From an uncultured Pelagibacteraceae bacterium (GTDB taxonomy: Bacteria; Pseudomonadota; Alphaproteobacteria; Pelagibacterales; Pelagibacteraceae): a stretch of 64,000 bases of DNA. The stretch is from the NCBI GenBank assembly GCA_902587095.1, contig CACIJY010000001.1:124001-188000 (forward strand). The letters are read 5' to 3'. The first letter of the stretch is position 1. Each line of letters starts with the position of its first letter. The notes beneath the pieces were generated by a model, which made no database searches, was not told the origin of the DNA, and worked only from the letters and a program-made list of their open reading frames with translations. Both the position numbers and the translations under genes were made by a program. Below are positions 40,670 to 52,517 of the stretch, piece by piece.

Positions 40670-41107
40670 ATGTTTAGGATATTATCTATATTATTTTTGT
40701 TACTTTTTTTTAATAATATAAAAGCAGATGAAAATTATTTTCTTTCTTTAAAATACAATAAGGTAAATGTAAGATATGGACCTGGATTAGATTATCCAAT
40801 TAAATTTGTATATTTAAAAAAAAATTTTCCAGTTGAAATAATTGATGAAAAAGAAAATTTTAGAAAAATTCTAGATTATAAAAATAATGGTGGATGGGTT
40901 CACAGGTCTCAGCTTAAAAAAAACAAATCATTAATTACACTTCAGGAAAAAATACTCTTTAAAAATTCTACAAAATATTCAACACCGATTGCAGTAATTA
41001 AAAGCGGTAGATTATTGATTGTTAAAAAAGAAGAAAAAAAATGGTTTAAAGTGGAAACTGGAAACTATGTGGGATGGATTAATAATGAATATTTGTGGGG
41101 AAACTAG
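40670..41107 (+). CDS. Secreted SH3-domain protein
   Basis: ORF 145 aa; signal peptide, then two SH3-like repeats (YNKVNVRYGPGLDYPIKFV, GGWVHRSQL; WFKVETGNYVGWINNEYLWG). Confidence 0.85.
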   Translation: MFRILSILFLLLFFNNIKADENYFLSLKYNKVNVRYGPGLDYPIKFVYLKKNFPVEIIDEKENFRKILDYKNNGGWVHRSQLKKNKSLITLQEKILFKNSTKYSTPIAVIKSGRLLIVKKEEKKWFKVETGNYVGWINNEYLWGN

Positions 41108-41349
41108 GACTTTTTACTTTTGCTTGCCCACCACTTATCAAGCACAAAGTACCAAACTGAATTTGCTATTGGTTCAACAATTGCATCTGTTAGGGCAATC
41201 ATAAAAGATACATCTGCTACAAGCATTAATACTGTAATAGCAATTGCAAAGTGACCAATTGTATAAACAATTGTTCTTAATATTGAGCCTTTGTTATTTT
41301 TGTAAACGTCTCTACTTACCTCAAATATACCTTTGGTAAATTCAGTCAT
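41104..41349 (-). CDS. DUF2061-like small membrane protein
   Basis: ORF 81 aa; RTIVYTIGHFAIAITVLMLVADVSFMIALTDAIVEPIANSVWYFVLDKWW. Confidence 0.7.
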   Translation of the reverse strand: MTEFTKGIFEVSRDVYKNNKGSILRTIVYTIGHFAIAITVLMLVADVSFMIALTDAIVEPIANSVWYFVLDKWWASKSKKS

Positions 41350-41960
41350 TACTTAAATGGACTGTCTAAAACACACGCTACTAGGTGTATTCTCGCTTGC
41401 TCCCCTCCGTTAAAAAAATTATGGTATTTAGTATTATTTGTAATCCATACCCTGCCATCAGCTGGCAAATGTTTTGCGACGTTTTCGATTACCATCGAAC
41501 AACCTGGGTTTGTTATTATTGGTACATGCAATCTGCACTCTGGATCTTTGTGCCAACTTAAAGTAGATCTTGGTTCCTTTAATAATAATCTTACTCTTCC
41601 TAACTTAAACTTTTTACTTAAAGTTTCATAAACTTCTTTAAAATATGTTTTTTCAAATTCCGGTAAAAGTTTAGTATATTTAGATTCTTCAATTTCTACA
41701 TCTCTTGAAACTTCTTTTCCTGTCTCATCTGCTATAGTCCAATATTTGCCTCTAATGTTGTTGCCTTTAATAGAATTTTCATCATTAGGTATCTGGTTAA
41801 GTGGGATTGCACCAAAGTGTGTAACTCCTGGTGAATTAAACTTTTTTTCTTCAAGAATTTGGTCTAAATCAGCTCTAAGTTTTTCAATATCAAATTTTAA
41901 ATTAGGCACTTCGTAGAAGTCTTCAAAGCTTACTTTTGGTGTATTAATTGCAGTTTCCAT
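41349..41960 (-). CDS. Aspartyl/asparaginyl beta-hydroxylase-like 2OG-Fe(II) oxygenase
   Basis: ORF 203 aa; LSWHKDPECRLHVPIITNPGC ... DGRVWITNNTKYHNFFNGGEQARIHLVACV (facial-triad-like H/D/H and basic residue). Confidence 0.75.
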   Translation of the reverse strand: METAINTPKVSFEDFYEVPNLKFDIEKLRADLDQILEEKKFNSPGVTHFGAIPLNQIPNDENSIKGNNIRGKYWTIADETGKEVSRDVEIEESKYTKLLPEFEKTYFKEVYETLSKKFKLGRVRLLLKEPRSTLSWHKDPECRLHVPIITNPGCSMVIENVAKHLPADGRVWITNNTKYHNFFNGGEQARIHLVACVLDSPFK

Positions 41961-41964
41961 TTTA

Positions 41965-44211
<2,247 letters not shown>

Positions 44212-44218
44212 TTATATT

Positions 44219-44265
44219 TTATAATAATTCTAAATAAATTTGTCAACAGTTTAGAACTATTATAA
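44219..44265. promoter_or_regulatory. Candidate Irr/Fur-type operator: 16-bp inverted repeat in the irr-katG gap
   Basis: TTATAATAATTCTAAA - 15 nt - TTTAGAACTATTATAA; arms complementary at 15/16 positions; 20 nt upstream of katG start. Confidence 0.55.
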
Positions 44266-44278
44266 TGTAGAAATTGAA

Positions 44279-44698
44279 TTAAGATTTGTCGTCTTCGACT
44301 TTAACAAGTACTTCAACTGACTTGATTTTTTTTCCAGGAATTCTTGTATTAATTTTAACTGGCTCAACATCTGCATCATCTATATCTATTAAATCTTTTT
44401 GGGTCTCATCATAGAAATGGTGGTGATGCGACGTATTGGTATCAAAATAACTTTGATCGGAGTTAATTGGTATCTCTTTTAAATAACCTTTATTTTTAAA
44501 TGCATGAACTGTGTTATAAACAGTTGCAAGTGAAATTTTGTCGTTTGTTGACTTGCTTATTCTTTTAACAAGTTCGTTAATTGTAAAATGAAAAGTCTTT
44601 TGTGTATTAAACAGAACTTCGCAAATTTTTATTCTTTGTTTTGTTGGTCTTAAGCCGGAACTTCTTAATTTTTCAATATATTGGCTATTATTTAACAT
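44279..44698 (-). CDS. irr: Fur-family iron response regulator Irr
   Basis: ORF 139 aa; GLRPTKQRIKICEVLF, SLATVYNTVHAFKNKGYLKE, HHHHFYDE; adjacent to fabA as in other alphaproteobacteria. Confidence 0.88.
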   Translation of the reverse strand: MLNNSQYIEKLRSSGLRPTKQRIKICEVLFNTQKTFHFTINELVKRISKSTNDKISLATVYNTVHAFKNKGYLKEIPINSDQSYFDTNTSHHHHFYDETQKDLIDIDDADVEPVKINTRIPGKKIKSVEVLVKVEDDKS

Positions 44699-44770
44699 AG
44701 TAATTTATAACTATTCTAAACTAAATCTATATTATATTTTTGTTAAATCAAGTATTAAGGATATCGAAAA

Positions 44771-45271
44771 ATGAAAAAAAGCTCATACACTTACGACGAT
44801 CTAATCAGTTGTGCTAATGGTGATCTTTTTGGTCCAGGAAACGCAAAATTACCTGCACCTCCAATGTTGATGTTTGATAGAATCACAGAAATTAGTGAAA
44901 ACAAAGGTGAATTTGGTAAAGGATTTATTGTTGCTGAATTAGATATAAAAGATAGTCTATGGTTTTTTGACTGTCATTTCAAAAAAGATCCTGTAATGCC
45001 AGGATGTCTTGGATTAGATGCCATGTGGCAGCTTGTAGGGTTTTATTTGGGATGGTTAGGAAATCCTGGAAGAGGAAGAGCTCTAGGAGTTAACACGGTA
45101 AAGTTTACTGGCGAAGTTCTTAAAAATGTCAAAAAAGCAGTTTATGAGATTAATATGAAAAGAGTTCTTATAAAAGAAGGCACTACTGTCGGTTTAGCAA
45201 ATGGAATTTTGCTCGCAGATGGCAAAAAAATTTACTCAACAGAAAACTTAAAAGTAGGTTTATTTAAATAA
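44771..45271 (+). CDS. fabA: 3-hydroxydecanoyl-ACP dehydratase
   Basis: ORF 166 aa; [32 protein letters not shown]. Confidence 0.96.
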   Translation: MKKSSYTYDDLISCANGDLFGPGNAKLPAPPMLMFDRITEISENKGEFGKGFIVAELDIKDSLWFFDCHFKKDPVMPGCLGLDAMWQLVGFYLGWLGNPGRGRALGVNTVKFTGEVLKNVKKAVYEINMKRVLIKEGTTVGLANGILLADGKKIYSTENLKVGLFK

Positions 45272-46482
45272 TGAAAAGAGTTGTTGTAACAGGGATAGGG
45301 GTTGTTTCTTGTTTAGGTAACAATCAAGAGGAAGTTTATCAATCACTATTAAATTCAAAATCAGGAATTTCTTTTTCAGAAGAATACAAAGAATACAATT
45401 TAAAGAGCCACGTGCATGGTAAGCCAAATATTAATCTCGAAGATCATGTGGATAGAAAATTTATAAGATTTATGGGACCAGGATCAGCTTATAACTATAT
45501 TTCTATGGCAGAGGCAGTAAAAGACTCTGGCTTAGAGGAAAAAGATGTAAGTAACACTTCAACTGGTATGATTATGGGATCTGGTGGCCCGTCTATTGAA
45601 AATGTTATTTTAGCAGCAGATAAAACAAGAGCAAAAAGTCCAAAACGTATGGGACCTTTTATTGTTCCTAGAACAATGTCCAGCACAGCATCAGCAACCT
45701 TGGCTGTTCCATTTAAGATTAAAGGGATTAATTATACAATCAGTTCAGCATGTGCAACAAGTGGCCATTGTATTGGTAATGCTATGGAAATAATTCAATT
45801 AGGAAAACAAAAAATAATTTTTGCTGGTGGAAGTGATGAAGTGCATTTTGCAATGACAGCAATGTTTGATGCAATGACTGCTCTATCTTCTAAATATAAT
45901 GATACTCCTGAAAAAGCATCAAGACCTTATGATAAAACAAGAGATGGTTTCGTTATATCTGGTGGAGGTGGAGTTTTGGTTTTAGAAGAGTATGAACACG
46001 CAAAAGCAAGAGGTGCAAAAATTTACGGAGAATTAACTGGTTATGGTGCTACATCTGATGGTTACGATATGGTTGCTCCATCAGGGGAAGGAGCAGTTAG
46101 ATGTATGCAGATGGCATTAAGCACGACAAAAAATAAAATCGATTATATAAATACTCATGGAACATCTACTCCGGTTGGAGATATAACAGAATTAAAAGCA
46201 GTTGGAGAGGCTTTTAAAGATTACAAACCAAAAATAAGTTCAACTAAATCTTTAGCTGGTCACTCTTTAGGCGCAACCTCGGTTCATGAGGCAGTTTATA
46301 GTTTAATAATGATGAAAAATAAGTTTATTGCTGCATCTGCAAATATTCAAGATATGGACGATGAAGCAAAAAATTACCCAATAGTAACTAAGGTTGAAAA
46401 AGATGTTAATTTAAATTCTGTAATGTCTAACAGTTTTGGTTTTGGTGGAACTAATGCCACTTTAGTATTTGAAAAGGTTTAA
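45271..46482 (+). CDS. fabB: Beta-ketoacyl-ACP synthase I
   Basis: ORF 403 aa; [49 protein letters not shown]. Confidence 0.96.
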   Translation: MKRVVVTGIGVVSCLGNNQEEVYQSLLNSKSGISFSEEYKEYNLKSHVHGKPNINLEDHVDRKFIRFMGPGSAYNYISMAEAVKDSGLEEKDVSNTSTGMIMGSGGPSIENVILAADKTRAKSPKRMGPFIVPRTMSSTASATLAVPFKIKGINYTISSACATSGHCIGNAMEIIQLGKQKIIFAGGSDEVHFAMTAMFDAMTALSSKYNDTPEKASRPYDKTRDGFVISGGGGVLVLEEYEHAKARGAKIYGELTGYGATSDGYDMVAPSGEGAVRCMQMALSTTKNKIDYINTHGTSTPVGDITELKAVGEAFKDYKPKISSTKSLAGHSLGATSVHEAVYSLIMMKNKFIAASANIQDMDDEAKNYPIVTKVEKDVNLNSVMSNSFGFGGTNATLVFEKV

Positions 46483-46484
46483 TA

Positions 46485-47270
46485 ATGAGTTTGATGAAAG
46501 GTAAAAAAGGATTGATCATGGGTGTTGCTAACGAACGATCAATTGCTTGGGGGATTTCTCAAAAACTTGCAGAAGCAGGAGCAGAACTTGCATTTACCTA
46601 TTTAGGTGATGCGCTAAAGAAAAGAGTTGTTCCTTTAGCAGGAAAATTAAATTCAAATGTTACTTTTAGTTGTGATGTTGAGAAAAAAGAGGAAGTAATA
46701 AAATTATTTGAAGATATAAAATCTAAATGGGGAGAAATAGATTTTGTAGTTCACGCAATTGCATTTTCAGATAAATCCGAATTATCAGGTGAATATCTAA
46801 ATACAACTAGAGAAAACTTTTTAAGAAGCATGTTGATTTCTTGTTTCTCATTTACAGAAGTTGCAAAAGAAGCATCTAAAATTATGAAACAAGGTGGAAG
46901 TATGATTACCTTAAGTTATGAAGCTAATAAAGCTATTCCAAATTATAATGTGATGGGTGTATGTAAAGCTGCACTTGAAGCAAGTGTTAAATATCTTGCA
47001 AGAGACTTAGGTTCAAAAGGTATAAGAATTAATGCAATTAGTGCAGGTCCAATCAAAACTTTAGCAGCATCAGCAATTGGAGATGCAAAATTTTTATATA
47101 AATGGAACGCTGATCATTCCTTTCTGAAAAGAAACGTTGATAATCTTGATGTTGGAAATTCTGCTTTATATCTACTAAGCGATATGGCTGGTGGTGTTAC
47201 AGGTGAGATACATTATGTTGATGCTGGTTATAATAAGGTAGGAATGCCAGATCCAAAAAATATTACTTAG
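46485..47270 (+). CDS. fabI: Enoyl-ACP reductase (NADH)
   Basis: ORF 261 aa; GVANERSIAWGISQKL, YNVMGVCKAALEASVKYLA, GPIKTLAASAI. Confidence 0.96.
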   Translation: MSLMKGKKGLIMGVANERSIAWGISQKLAEAGAELAFTYLGDALKKRVVPLAGKLNSNVTFSCDVEKKEEVIKLFEDIKSKWGEIDFVVHAIAFSDKSELSGEYLNTTRENFLRSMLISCFSFTEVAKEASKIMKQGGSMITLSYEANKAIPNYNVMGVCKAALEASVKYLARDLGSKGIRINAISAGPIKTLAASAIGDAKFLYKWNADHSFLKRNVDNLDVGNSALYLLSDMAGGVTGEIHYVDAGYNKVGMPDPKNIT

Positions 47271-47284
47271 ATCTTTAAAAAAAG

Positions 47285-49258
47285 ATGAAGCTCAATTATC
47301 GTCCAGAAATAGATGGTCTTCGAGCAATTGCAGTTTTAGCTGTAATATTTTATCATTCACAAGTATCAATTTTAGGTCATCAACCCTTCAAGGGTGGGTT
47401 TATTGGTGTTGATATTTTTTTTGTAATATCAGGTTATCTTATCACTTCTATAATTTTAATTGAATTAATTAGAACTGACTCATTTTCTTTTAAATATTTT
47501 TATGAGAGAAGAATCAGGCGTTTATTACCAGCTTTAATAACAGTTATGTTATTTACATTACCGTTTGCGTGGATTTATTTATTTCCAATAAACTTTGTAG
47601 ATTTTTCGAAATCTATTCTTTTTTCCTTAGGATTTTCCTCAAATTTATATTTTCATTTTTCTGGACAAGAGTATGGAGCTCAGAGTGGATTGTTAAAACC
47701 CTTCCTTCATACTTGGTCTTTATCAGTTGAAGAACAATTTTATATTCTATTTCCAATAATTTTGATGTTCTCATTTAAATATTTTAAGAAATATATATTC
47801 TTTATATTTTTTTTTGGTTTTGTTATTAGTTTAATATTAGCTGATTGGAGTAGCAAACATTCTCAATCAATTGCTTTTTATTTTATTCACACTAGGATGT
47901 GGGAGTTATTATCAGGCTCAATGCTGGCATATATTGAAGTTAGCAGGGGATATAGATGTAAAAATAAAACGTTGAATTTAATACTCCCAAGTGTTGGTTT
48001 TTTATTAATTATATTATCAATTATTTTTTTTAAATTATATTTTCCACATCCATCTTTTCATACTTTGCCAGCAGTTTTGGGTGTTTGTTTAATAATATGG
48101 TTTTCAGATAATAGTGAACCAATCACTAAAATACTCTCAACAAAACTTTTTGTTGGGATCGGCCTGATTTCGTACTCTTTATATCTTTGGCATTATCCCG
48201 TATTTGCTTTTAACAAAATTACACAATTTACTCAGGGAAATATATTTAAGAGTTTTTTACTTTTTTTTTTTATTTTTGTAATGTCATATTTTTCTTATAA
48301 GTTTATAGAAAAACCATTTAGAAATAAAAAAAATAAATTTAGTATAATTACTGTTACACTTACATTATGTATTCTAATTTTATTAATTTTTAATTTTTAT
48401 ATAATAAAAGAAAAAGGGATCAGACATAATTTGGATATAAATATTCAATCGAAGTTAACTTTTGAATATTTAGAGAAAAATAATAGAATCTGTTTTAATA
48501 ATATAGATATTTGTAAATTCAATCCTAACAAAAAGCAAAAAGTGTTTTTGATAGGGGACTCACACTTAGCAAGCCTTTCTTACAATTTGAAGTCAAGATT
48601 AAATGATTATAATTTTATATCAATCACGTCTGAGGGATATTTTTATTTCAATGACAAAAATATAATACAAATTGATGCTAACTCAAAAAAAATTAATTTA
48701 GATTTTATTAAATTTAATGAAATTGTTGAAGAAGAATTATCCAAATCCCAAAATAACATTATAATATTTGGAGGTTCTACTTCACTGTATTTTTATAAGA
48801 AGAGGTATTTAGATAAATCACCTAGCTGGGGTATAGAGTATGTCGAAAAGAATAATTTGAAACGTAATGCAAGAGTCTTGGAAGAAATTTTTTATAATCA
48901 ATTAAAAAAAATAACAAAAAATAACATAGTAATTTTGGTTTACCCTATTCCCGAAATTGGAGATGACATATTTTTAAATATAAAAAATTTAAATTCAAGT
49001 GAATATAAATATAGCGATTACAGAATTATTAATTCGGAAATAATTAATTTTTTCGATAATATTAAAATGAGTAACTTGATTAAAATAAAACCCACTGAAA
49101 GATTATGTAATATAAAAAATAATTTATGTCCTGTTGTTGATAAAGATAATAATGAACTAATTTTTTCTGACCCGTGGCACCCATCTTTAAGAGGAGCGGA
49201 AATGATTAATGATTTAATAATTAACGAAATAAAAAAATCACAAGAATATTCTTTTTAA
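47285..49258 (+). CDS. OafA-type membrane acyltransferase fused to SGNH domain
   Basis: ORF 657 aa; YRPEIDGLRAIAVLAVIFYH, FIGVDIFFVISGYLIT, RRIRRLLPAL; C-term GDSHLASL and DPWHPSLRGAEMI. Confidence 0.92.
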   Translation: MKLNYRPEIDGLRAIAVLAVIFYHSQVSILGHQPFKGGFIGVDIFFVISGYLITSIILIELIRTDSFSFKYFYERRIRRLLPALITVMLFTLPFAWIYLFPINFVDFSKSILFSLGFSSNLYFHFSGQEYGAQSGLLKPFLHTWSLSVEEQFYILFPIILMFSFKYFKKYIFFIFFFGFVISLILADWSSKHSQSIAFYFIHTRMWELLSGSMLAYIEVSRGYRCKNKTLNLILPSVGFLLIILSIIFFKLYFPHPSFHTLPAVLGVCLIIWFSDNSEPITKILSTKLFVGIGLISYSLYLWHYPVFAFNKITQFTQGNIFKSFLLFFFIFVMSYFSYKFIEKPFRNKKNKFSIITVTLTLCILILLIFNFYIIKEKGIRHNLDINIQSKLTFEYLEKNNRICFNNIDICKFNPNKKQKVFLIGDSHLASLSYNLKSRLNDYNFISITSEGYFYFNDKNIIQIDANSKKINLDFIKFNEIVEEELSKSQNNIIIFGGSTSLYFYKKRYLDKSPSWGIEYVEKNNLKRNARVLEEIFYNQLKKITKNNIVILVYPIPEIGDDIFLNIKNLNSSEYKYSDYRIINSEIINFFDNIKMSNLIKIKPTERLCNIKNNLCPVVDKDNNELIFSDPWHPSLRGAEMINDLIINEIKKSQEYSF

Positions 49259-49265
49259 GATCCAA

Positions 49266-49316
49266 AAGATTATTTTAGGGGCGTTCTGTTGCCAGGTGCC
49301 CCCATACCCCAATCTT
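49266..49316. ncRNA. Candidate structured RNA / terminator-like element
   Basis: AAGATT...AATCTT outer stem enclosing GGGGCG-TTCTGTTGCCAGG-TGCCCC and a second CCCC run; locally GC-rich in a very AT-rich genome. Confidence 0.45.
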
Positions 49317-49318
49317 AA

Positions 49319-49510
49319 TTAAATGTTTTTAGGCTCTTTTTTTAAATGCCCAACAACTTTTCCAGAGTTTTTTCCAGATTTAATAACGTATCCGCTTGTG
49401 CCATTGCCATTAGCTTCAACAGATTTTAAATTTCGGAACATTAATTGATTTAGCCTAGCGATCTTTGAGCCTCGGCTAAACGAATTAAGAACTCTGTGCA
49501 TTCTTTTCAT
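49319..49510 (-). CDS. Unknown 63-aa basic protein
   Basis: ORF 49319..49516; preferred ATG at 49510 (MKRMHRVLNSFSRGSKIARLNQLMFRNLKSVEANGNGTSGYVIKSGKNSGKVVGHLKKEPKNI) behind strong RBS AAGGAG. Confidence 0.75.
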   Translation of the reverse strand: MKRMHRVLNSFSRGSKIARLNQLMFRNLKSVEANGNGTSGYVIKSGKNSGKVVGHLKKEPKNI

Positions 49511-49524
49511 ACACACTCCTTGTT

Positions 49525-49588
49525 AGTTTTTCCAAAACTCGCTTTTAACCGATGCGATATCGGTCTCTTTATCACCATGAGATATGGT
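49525..49588 (-). promoter_or_regulatory. Leader with three consecutive hairpins upstream of the 63-aa protein
   Basis: AGTTTT-tcc-AAAACT (49525-49539), ACCGAT-gcgat-ATCGGT (49548-49564), ACCAT-gagat-ATGGT (49574-49588). Confidence 0.6.
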
Positions 49589-49661
49589 CAATAAAAAGCT
49601 TACATTTTTAAAAAGTTATTGCAACTACTTAAGGAATATCAAACGCAAAATGAACAGAGAT

Positions 49662-49814
49662 TTAAATGAAGTTAAAAGCGCTAAAACCAACAGAAAATAT
49701 GACTGCTAACCAAATAAGACCTTTTATAAAAAAGAAAGCAAAACCTCCAATAGCTAAATATTTACCGTATTTATTCTTAGATAAAATATTTTTAAATTTT
49801 GATAATGAAAACAT
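49662..49814 (-). CDS. Small 50-aa membrane protein
   Basis: Manual translation MFSLSKFKNILSKNKYGKYLAIGGFAFFFIKGLIWLAVIFSVGFSAFNFI*; directly downstream of pnp. Confidence 0.7.
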   Translation of the reverse strand: MFSLSKFKNILSKNKYGKYLAIGGFAFFFIKGLIWLAVIFSVGFSAFNFI

Positions 49815-49817
49815 TAT

Positions 49818-51890
49818 TTAGACAGCTGCTTGTTTTATAGATAGTTTAACTTTACCTCTATCAAAACCTATGACTTTTACTTTTACTTCATCTCCTTCTT
49901 TGACAACATCAGTAACTTTAGCAACTCTTTTGTCAGCTAGTTCTGATATGTGCACAAGTCCATCTTGTTTGCCTAAGAAATTAACAAATGCACCAAACTC
50001 CATAATTTTCATAACTTTGCCGTTATAAATTTTGTTAAGTTCAGCTTTAGCTGTTAAGTCTTTAATCATTTGCATTGCTTTATTTCTTGAGTCTTCATCT
50101 GGTGCCGCAACTGTTACTTCACCTTCGTCATTTACATCAACTTTAGCACCTGATTTTTCAACAATCTCTCTAATCGTTGCACCACCTTTTCCAATAACTG
50201 TAGCTATATCTTTCTTCTCTACAGTGATTTTTTCCATTTTTGGAGTATGTTTTCCCACATCATCTCTTGATTTAGATAATGCTTTATTCATCTCATTAAG
50301 GATATGTACTCTACCATCTTTAGCTTGTTTTAAAGCTTGCTCCATAATTTCAAATGTAATTCCTGTTATTTTTATATCCATTTGCAAAGAAGTAATTCCG
50401 TCTTTTGTACCAGCAACTTTAAAATCCATATCACCCAAATGATCCTCGTCGCCTAAGATATCTGATAGAACACTAAAATCGTCTCCCTCTTTAATTAGCC
50501 CCATTGCTATACCAGCAACTGGTTCTTTAATTGGTACACCTGCATCCATTAGCGCTAAAGATGAACCACAAACAGTAGCCATTGATGAAGAACCATTAGA
50601 CTCTGTGATTTCTGAAACTATTCTAAATGTATATGGGAAACTTTCTTTTGTAGGCAAAGATGAATTTATTGCCCTCCATGCTAACTTTCCATGACCTATT
50701 TCCCTTCTACCAGTTCCTATTCTACCAGTTTCTCCAACTGAGAAAGGTGGAAAGTTATAGTGCAACATGAACCTTTCACGTTGTAGACCCTCTAAACTCT
50801 CAATTCTTTGTTCATCATCAGATGTTCCTAGTGTTGTTGTAACAATTGCCTGTGTTTCTCCTCTGGTGAATAATGCCGATCCATGAACTCTTGGTAGTAT
50901 TCCAACTTCACATTTAATTGGTCTTACATCAGATAAACCTCTCCCATCAATACGATTTTTATTTTTTAATATGTCAGTTCTTACAATACCTTTCTCTAGA
51001 TTTTTCAATTCATGCATAACGTCTAACTCTGAGAAATTTTCATCCTCTTCGTATAACTTTTTAGCTTTTTCAGTTACATCAGATATTAGGTTTGATCTTT
51101 CTTGTTTATCTTTAATAGAAAACGCTTTTTTTAGATCTTTAGTAAATTCACCCTCTAATTTTTTCTTTACTTCTGATAAGTCCTTCTTTTCGACAACCCA
51201 ATTAGGTTTTTTACATTCTTTTGCAAGCTCCTCGATCATTTTTATAATTGGAACAAAGCCTTCATGACCGAATTTTACTGCATCTAGCATTTGTTGTTCT
51301 GTCAGACCCTTTGCTTCAGACTCAACCATTAAAACAGCATCTTTAGTTCCTGCTACAACTAAATCTAGTTTTGAATTTTCTAATTCTTTTTTAGTAGGAT
51401 TTAAAAGATATTTGCCACCTATAAAACCTACTCTAGATGCACCGACTGGTCCCATAAATGGCATGCCAGATATTGCTAGTGCTGCTGAAGATGCAATTAT
51501 GGATAAAATATCAGCTTCGTTTTCTTTATCATAAGATATTACTGTCGGTAATAATTGAACTTCATTTCTAAATTCATCTGGAAATAAAGGTCTGATAGGC
51601 CTATCAATTAATCTTGATATCAACGTTTCGCTTTCTGTAGGTCTAGCCTCTCTTTTAAAATATCCACCAGGAATTTTTCCAGCGGCGTAATATTTTTCTT
51701 GGTAATTAACTGACAAAGGAAAGTAATCTATATCAGGATTTACTTTTTTTGCCCCTACAACTGTTGCTAAAACAACTGTTTCACCACAAGTCGCAATAAT
51801 AGCTCCATCTGCTTGTCTTGCTATTTTTCCTGTCTCTAAACTAATTTTCTTTCCGGCAACTTCAACTTCTTTTTTAAAAATTTTAAACAT
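49818..51890 (-). CDS. pnp: Polyribonucleotide nucleotidyltransferase
   Basis: ORF 690 aa; RNase PH domains, KH motif [25 protein letters not shown]1 domain [22 protein letters not shown]. Confidence 0.97.
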   Translation of the reverse strand: MFKIFKKEVEVAGKKISLETGKIARQADGAIIATCGETVVLATVVGAKKVNPDIDYFPLSVNYQEKYYAAGKIPGGYFKREARPTESETLISRLIDRPIRPLFPDEFRNEVQLLPTVISYDKENEADILSIIASSAALAISGMPFMGPVGASRVGFIGGKYLLNPTKKELENSKLDLVVAGTKDAVLMVESEAKGLTEQQMLDAVKFGHEGFVPIIKMIEELAKECKKPNWVVEKKDLSEVKKKLEGEFTKDLKKAFSIKDKQERSNLISDVTEKAKKLYEEDENFSELDVMHELKNLEKGIVRTDILKNKNRIDGRGLSDVRPIKCEVGILPRVHGSALFTRGETQAIVTTTLGTSDDEQRIESLEGLQRERFMLHYNFPPFSVGETGRIGTGRREIGHGKLAWRAINSSLPTKESFPYTFRIVSEITESNGSSSMATVCGSSLALMDAGVPIKEPVAGIAMGLIKEGDDFSVLSDILGDEDHLGDMDFKVAGTKDGITSLQMDIKITGITFEIMEQALKQAKDGRVHILNEMNKALSKSRDDVGKHTPKMEKITVEKKDIATVIGKGGATIREIVEKSGAKVDVNDEGEVTVAAPDEDSRNKAMQMIKDLTAKAELNKIYNGKVMKIMEFGAFVNFLGKQDGLVHISELADKRVAKVTDVVKEGDEVKVKVIGFDRGKVKLSIKQAAV

Positions 51891-52139
51891 TTATTTCCTT
51901 AAATTTAATTTTGATAGTATATTCTTATAAGATTCAATTTTATTTTTTTTTAAATAATCTAAGAGTTTTTTTCTTTTGTTGACTGCTTTTAATAATCCAA
52001 CAGATGAATGTTTGTCTTTTTTAAATTGTTTTACATGCTTTGATAAAAGCTCTATTTTATTTGTCAAAAGTGCTATTTGGACTTCAGATGAACCTGTATC
52101 TTTTTCATGTAAACTTACTTCTGTAATATTTTTTTTCAT
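51891..52139 (-). CDS. rpsO: 30S ribosomal protein S15
   Basis: ORF 82 aa; DTGSSEVQIALLTNKIELLSKHVKQFKKDKHSSVGLLKAVNKRKKLLDYLKK. Confidence 0.96.
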   Translation of the reverse strand: MKKNITEVSLHEKDTGSSEVQIALLTNKIELLSKHVKQFKKDKHSSVGLLKAVNKRKKLLDYLKKNKIESYKNILSKLNLRK

Positions 52140-52147
52140 AATTTTCC

Positions 52148-52513
52148 TTATTTATTAGCTTGTTTAATTAAATTTTCAATTTTTTCCGCATAATCAAAAG
52201 ACTCGTCTTTTACAAAAAATAGTTTTGGTAGAAATTTCATTATGATTTTTTTCGATAATACTTTCCTAACTATAAAGGAGAATTCTTTTAATTTTGCCAC
52301 AGTTTCTTCAGAATTTTTGCCACCCAATGGTAATACGAATACCTTTGCAGTTTTAAGATCCGGGCTCATCCTAACCTCTGTGACTGTGATTTCTTTTGTA
52401 TTGATATTTGGAATTTTTGCCTCATCTTTTAAGAATATCATGCTTAATGATTGTTTAATCATCTCTCCAACTCTTAATTGTCTTTGTGTAATTGGTTTTC
52501 CTGCATTTGCCAT
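52148..52513 (-). CDS. rbfA: Ribosome-binding factor A
   Basis: ORF 121 aa; RQLRVGEMIKQSLS, VRMSPDLKTAKVFVLPLGG. Confidence 0.92.
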   Translation of the reverse strand: MANAGKPITQRQLRVGEMIKQSLSMIFLKDEAKIPNINTKEITVTEVRMSPDLKTAKVFVLPLGGKNSEETVAKLKEFSFIVRKVLSKKIIMKFLPKLFFVKDESFDYAEKIENLIKQANK

Positions 52514-52517
52514 AAAA

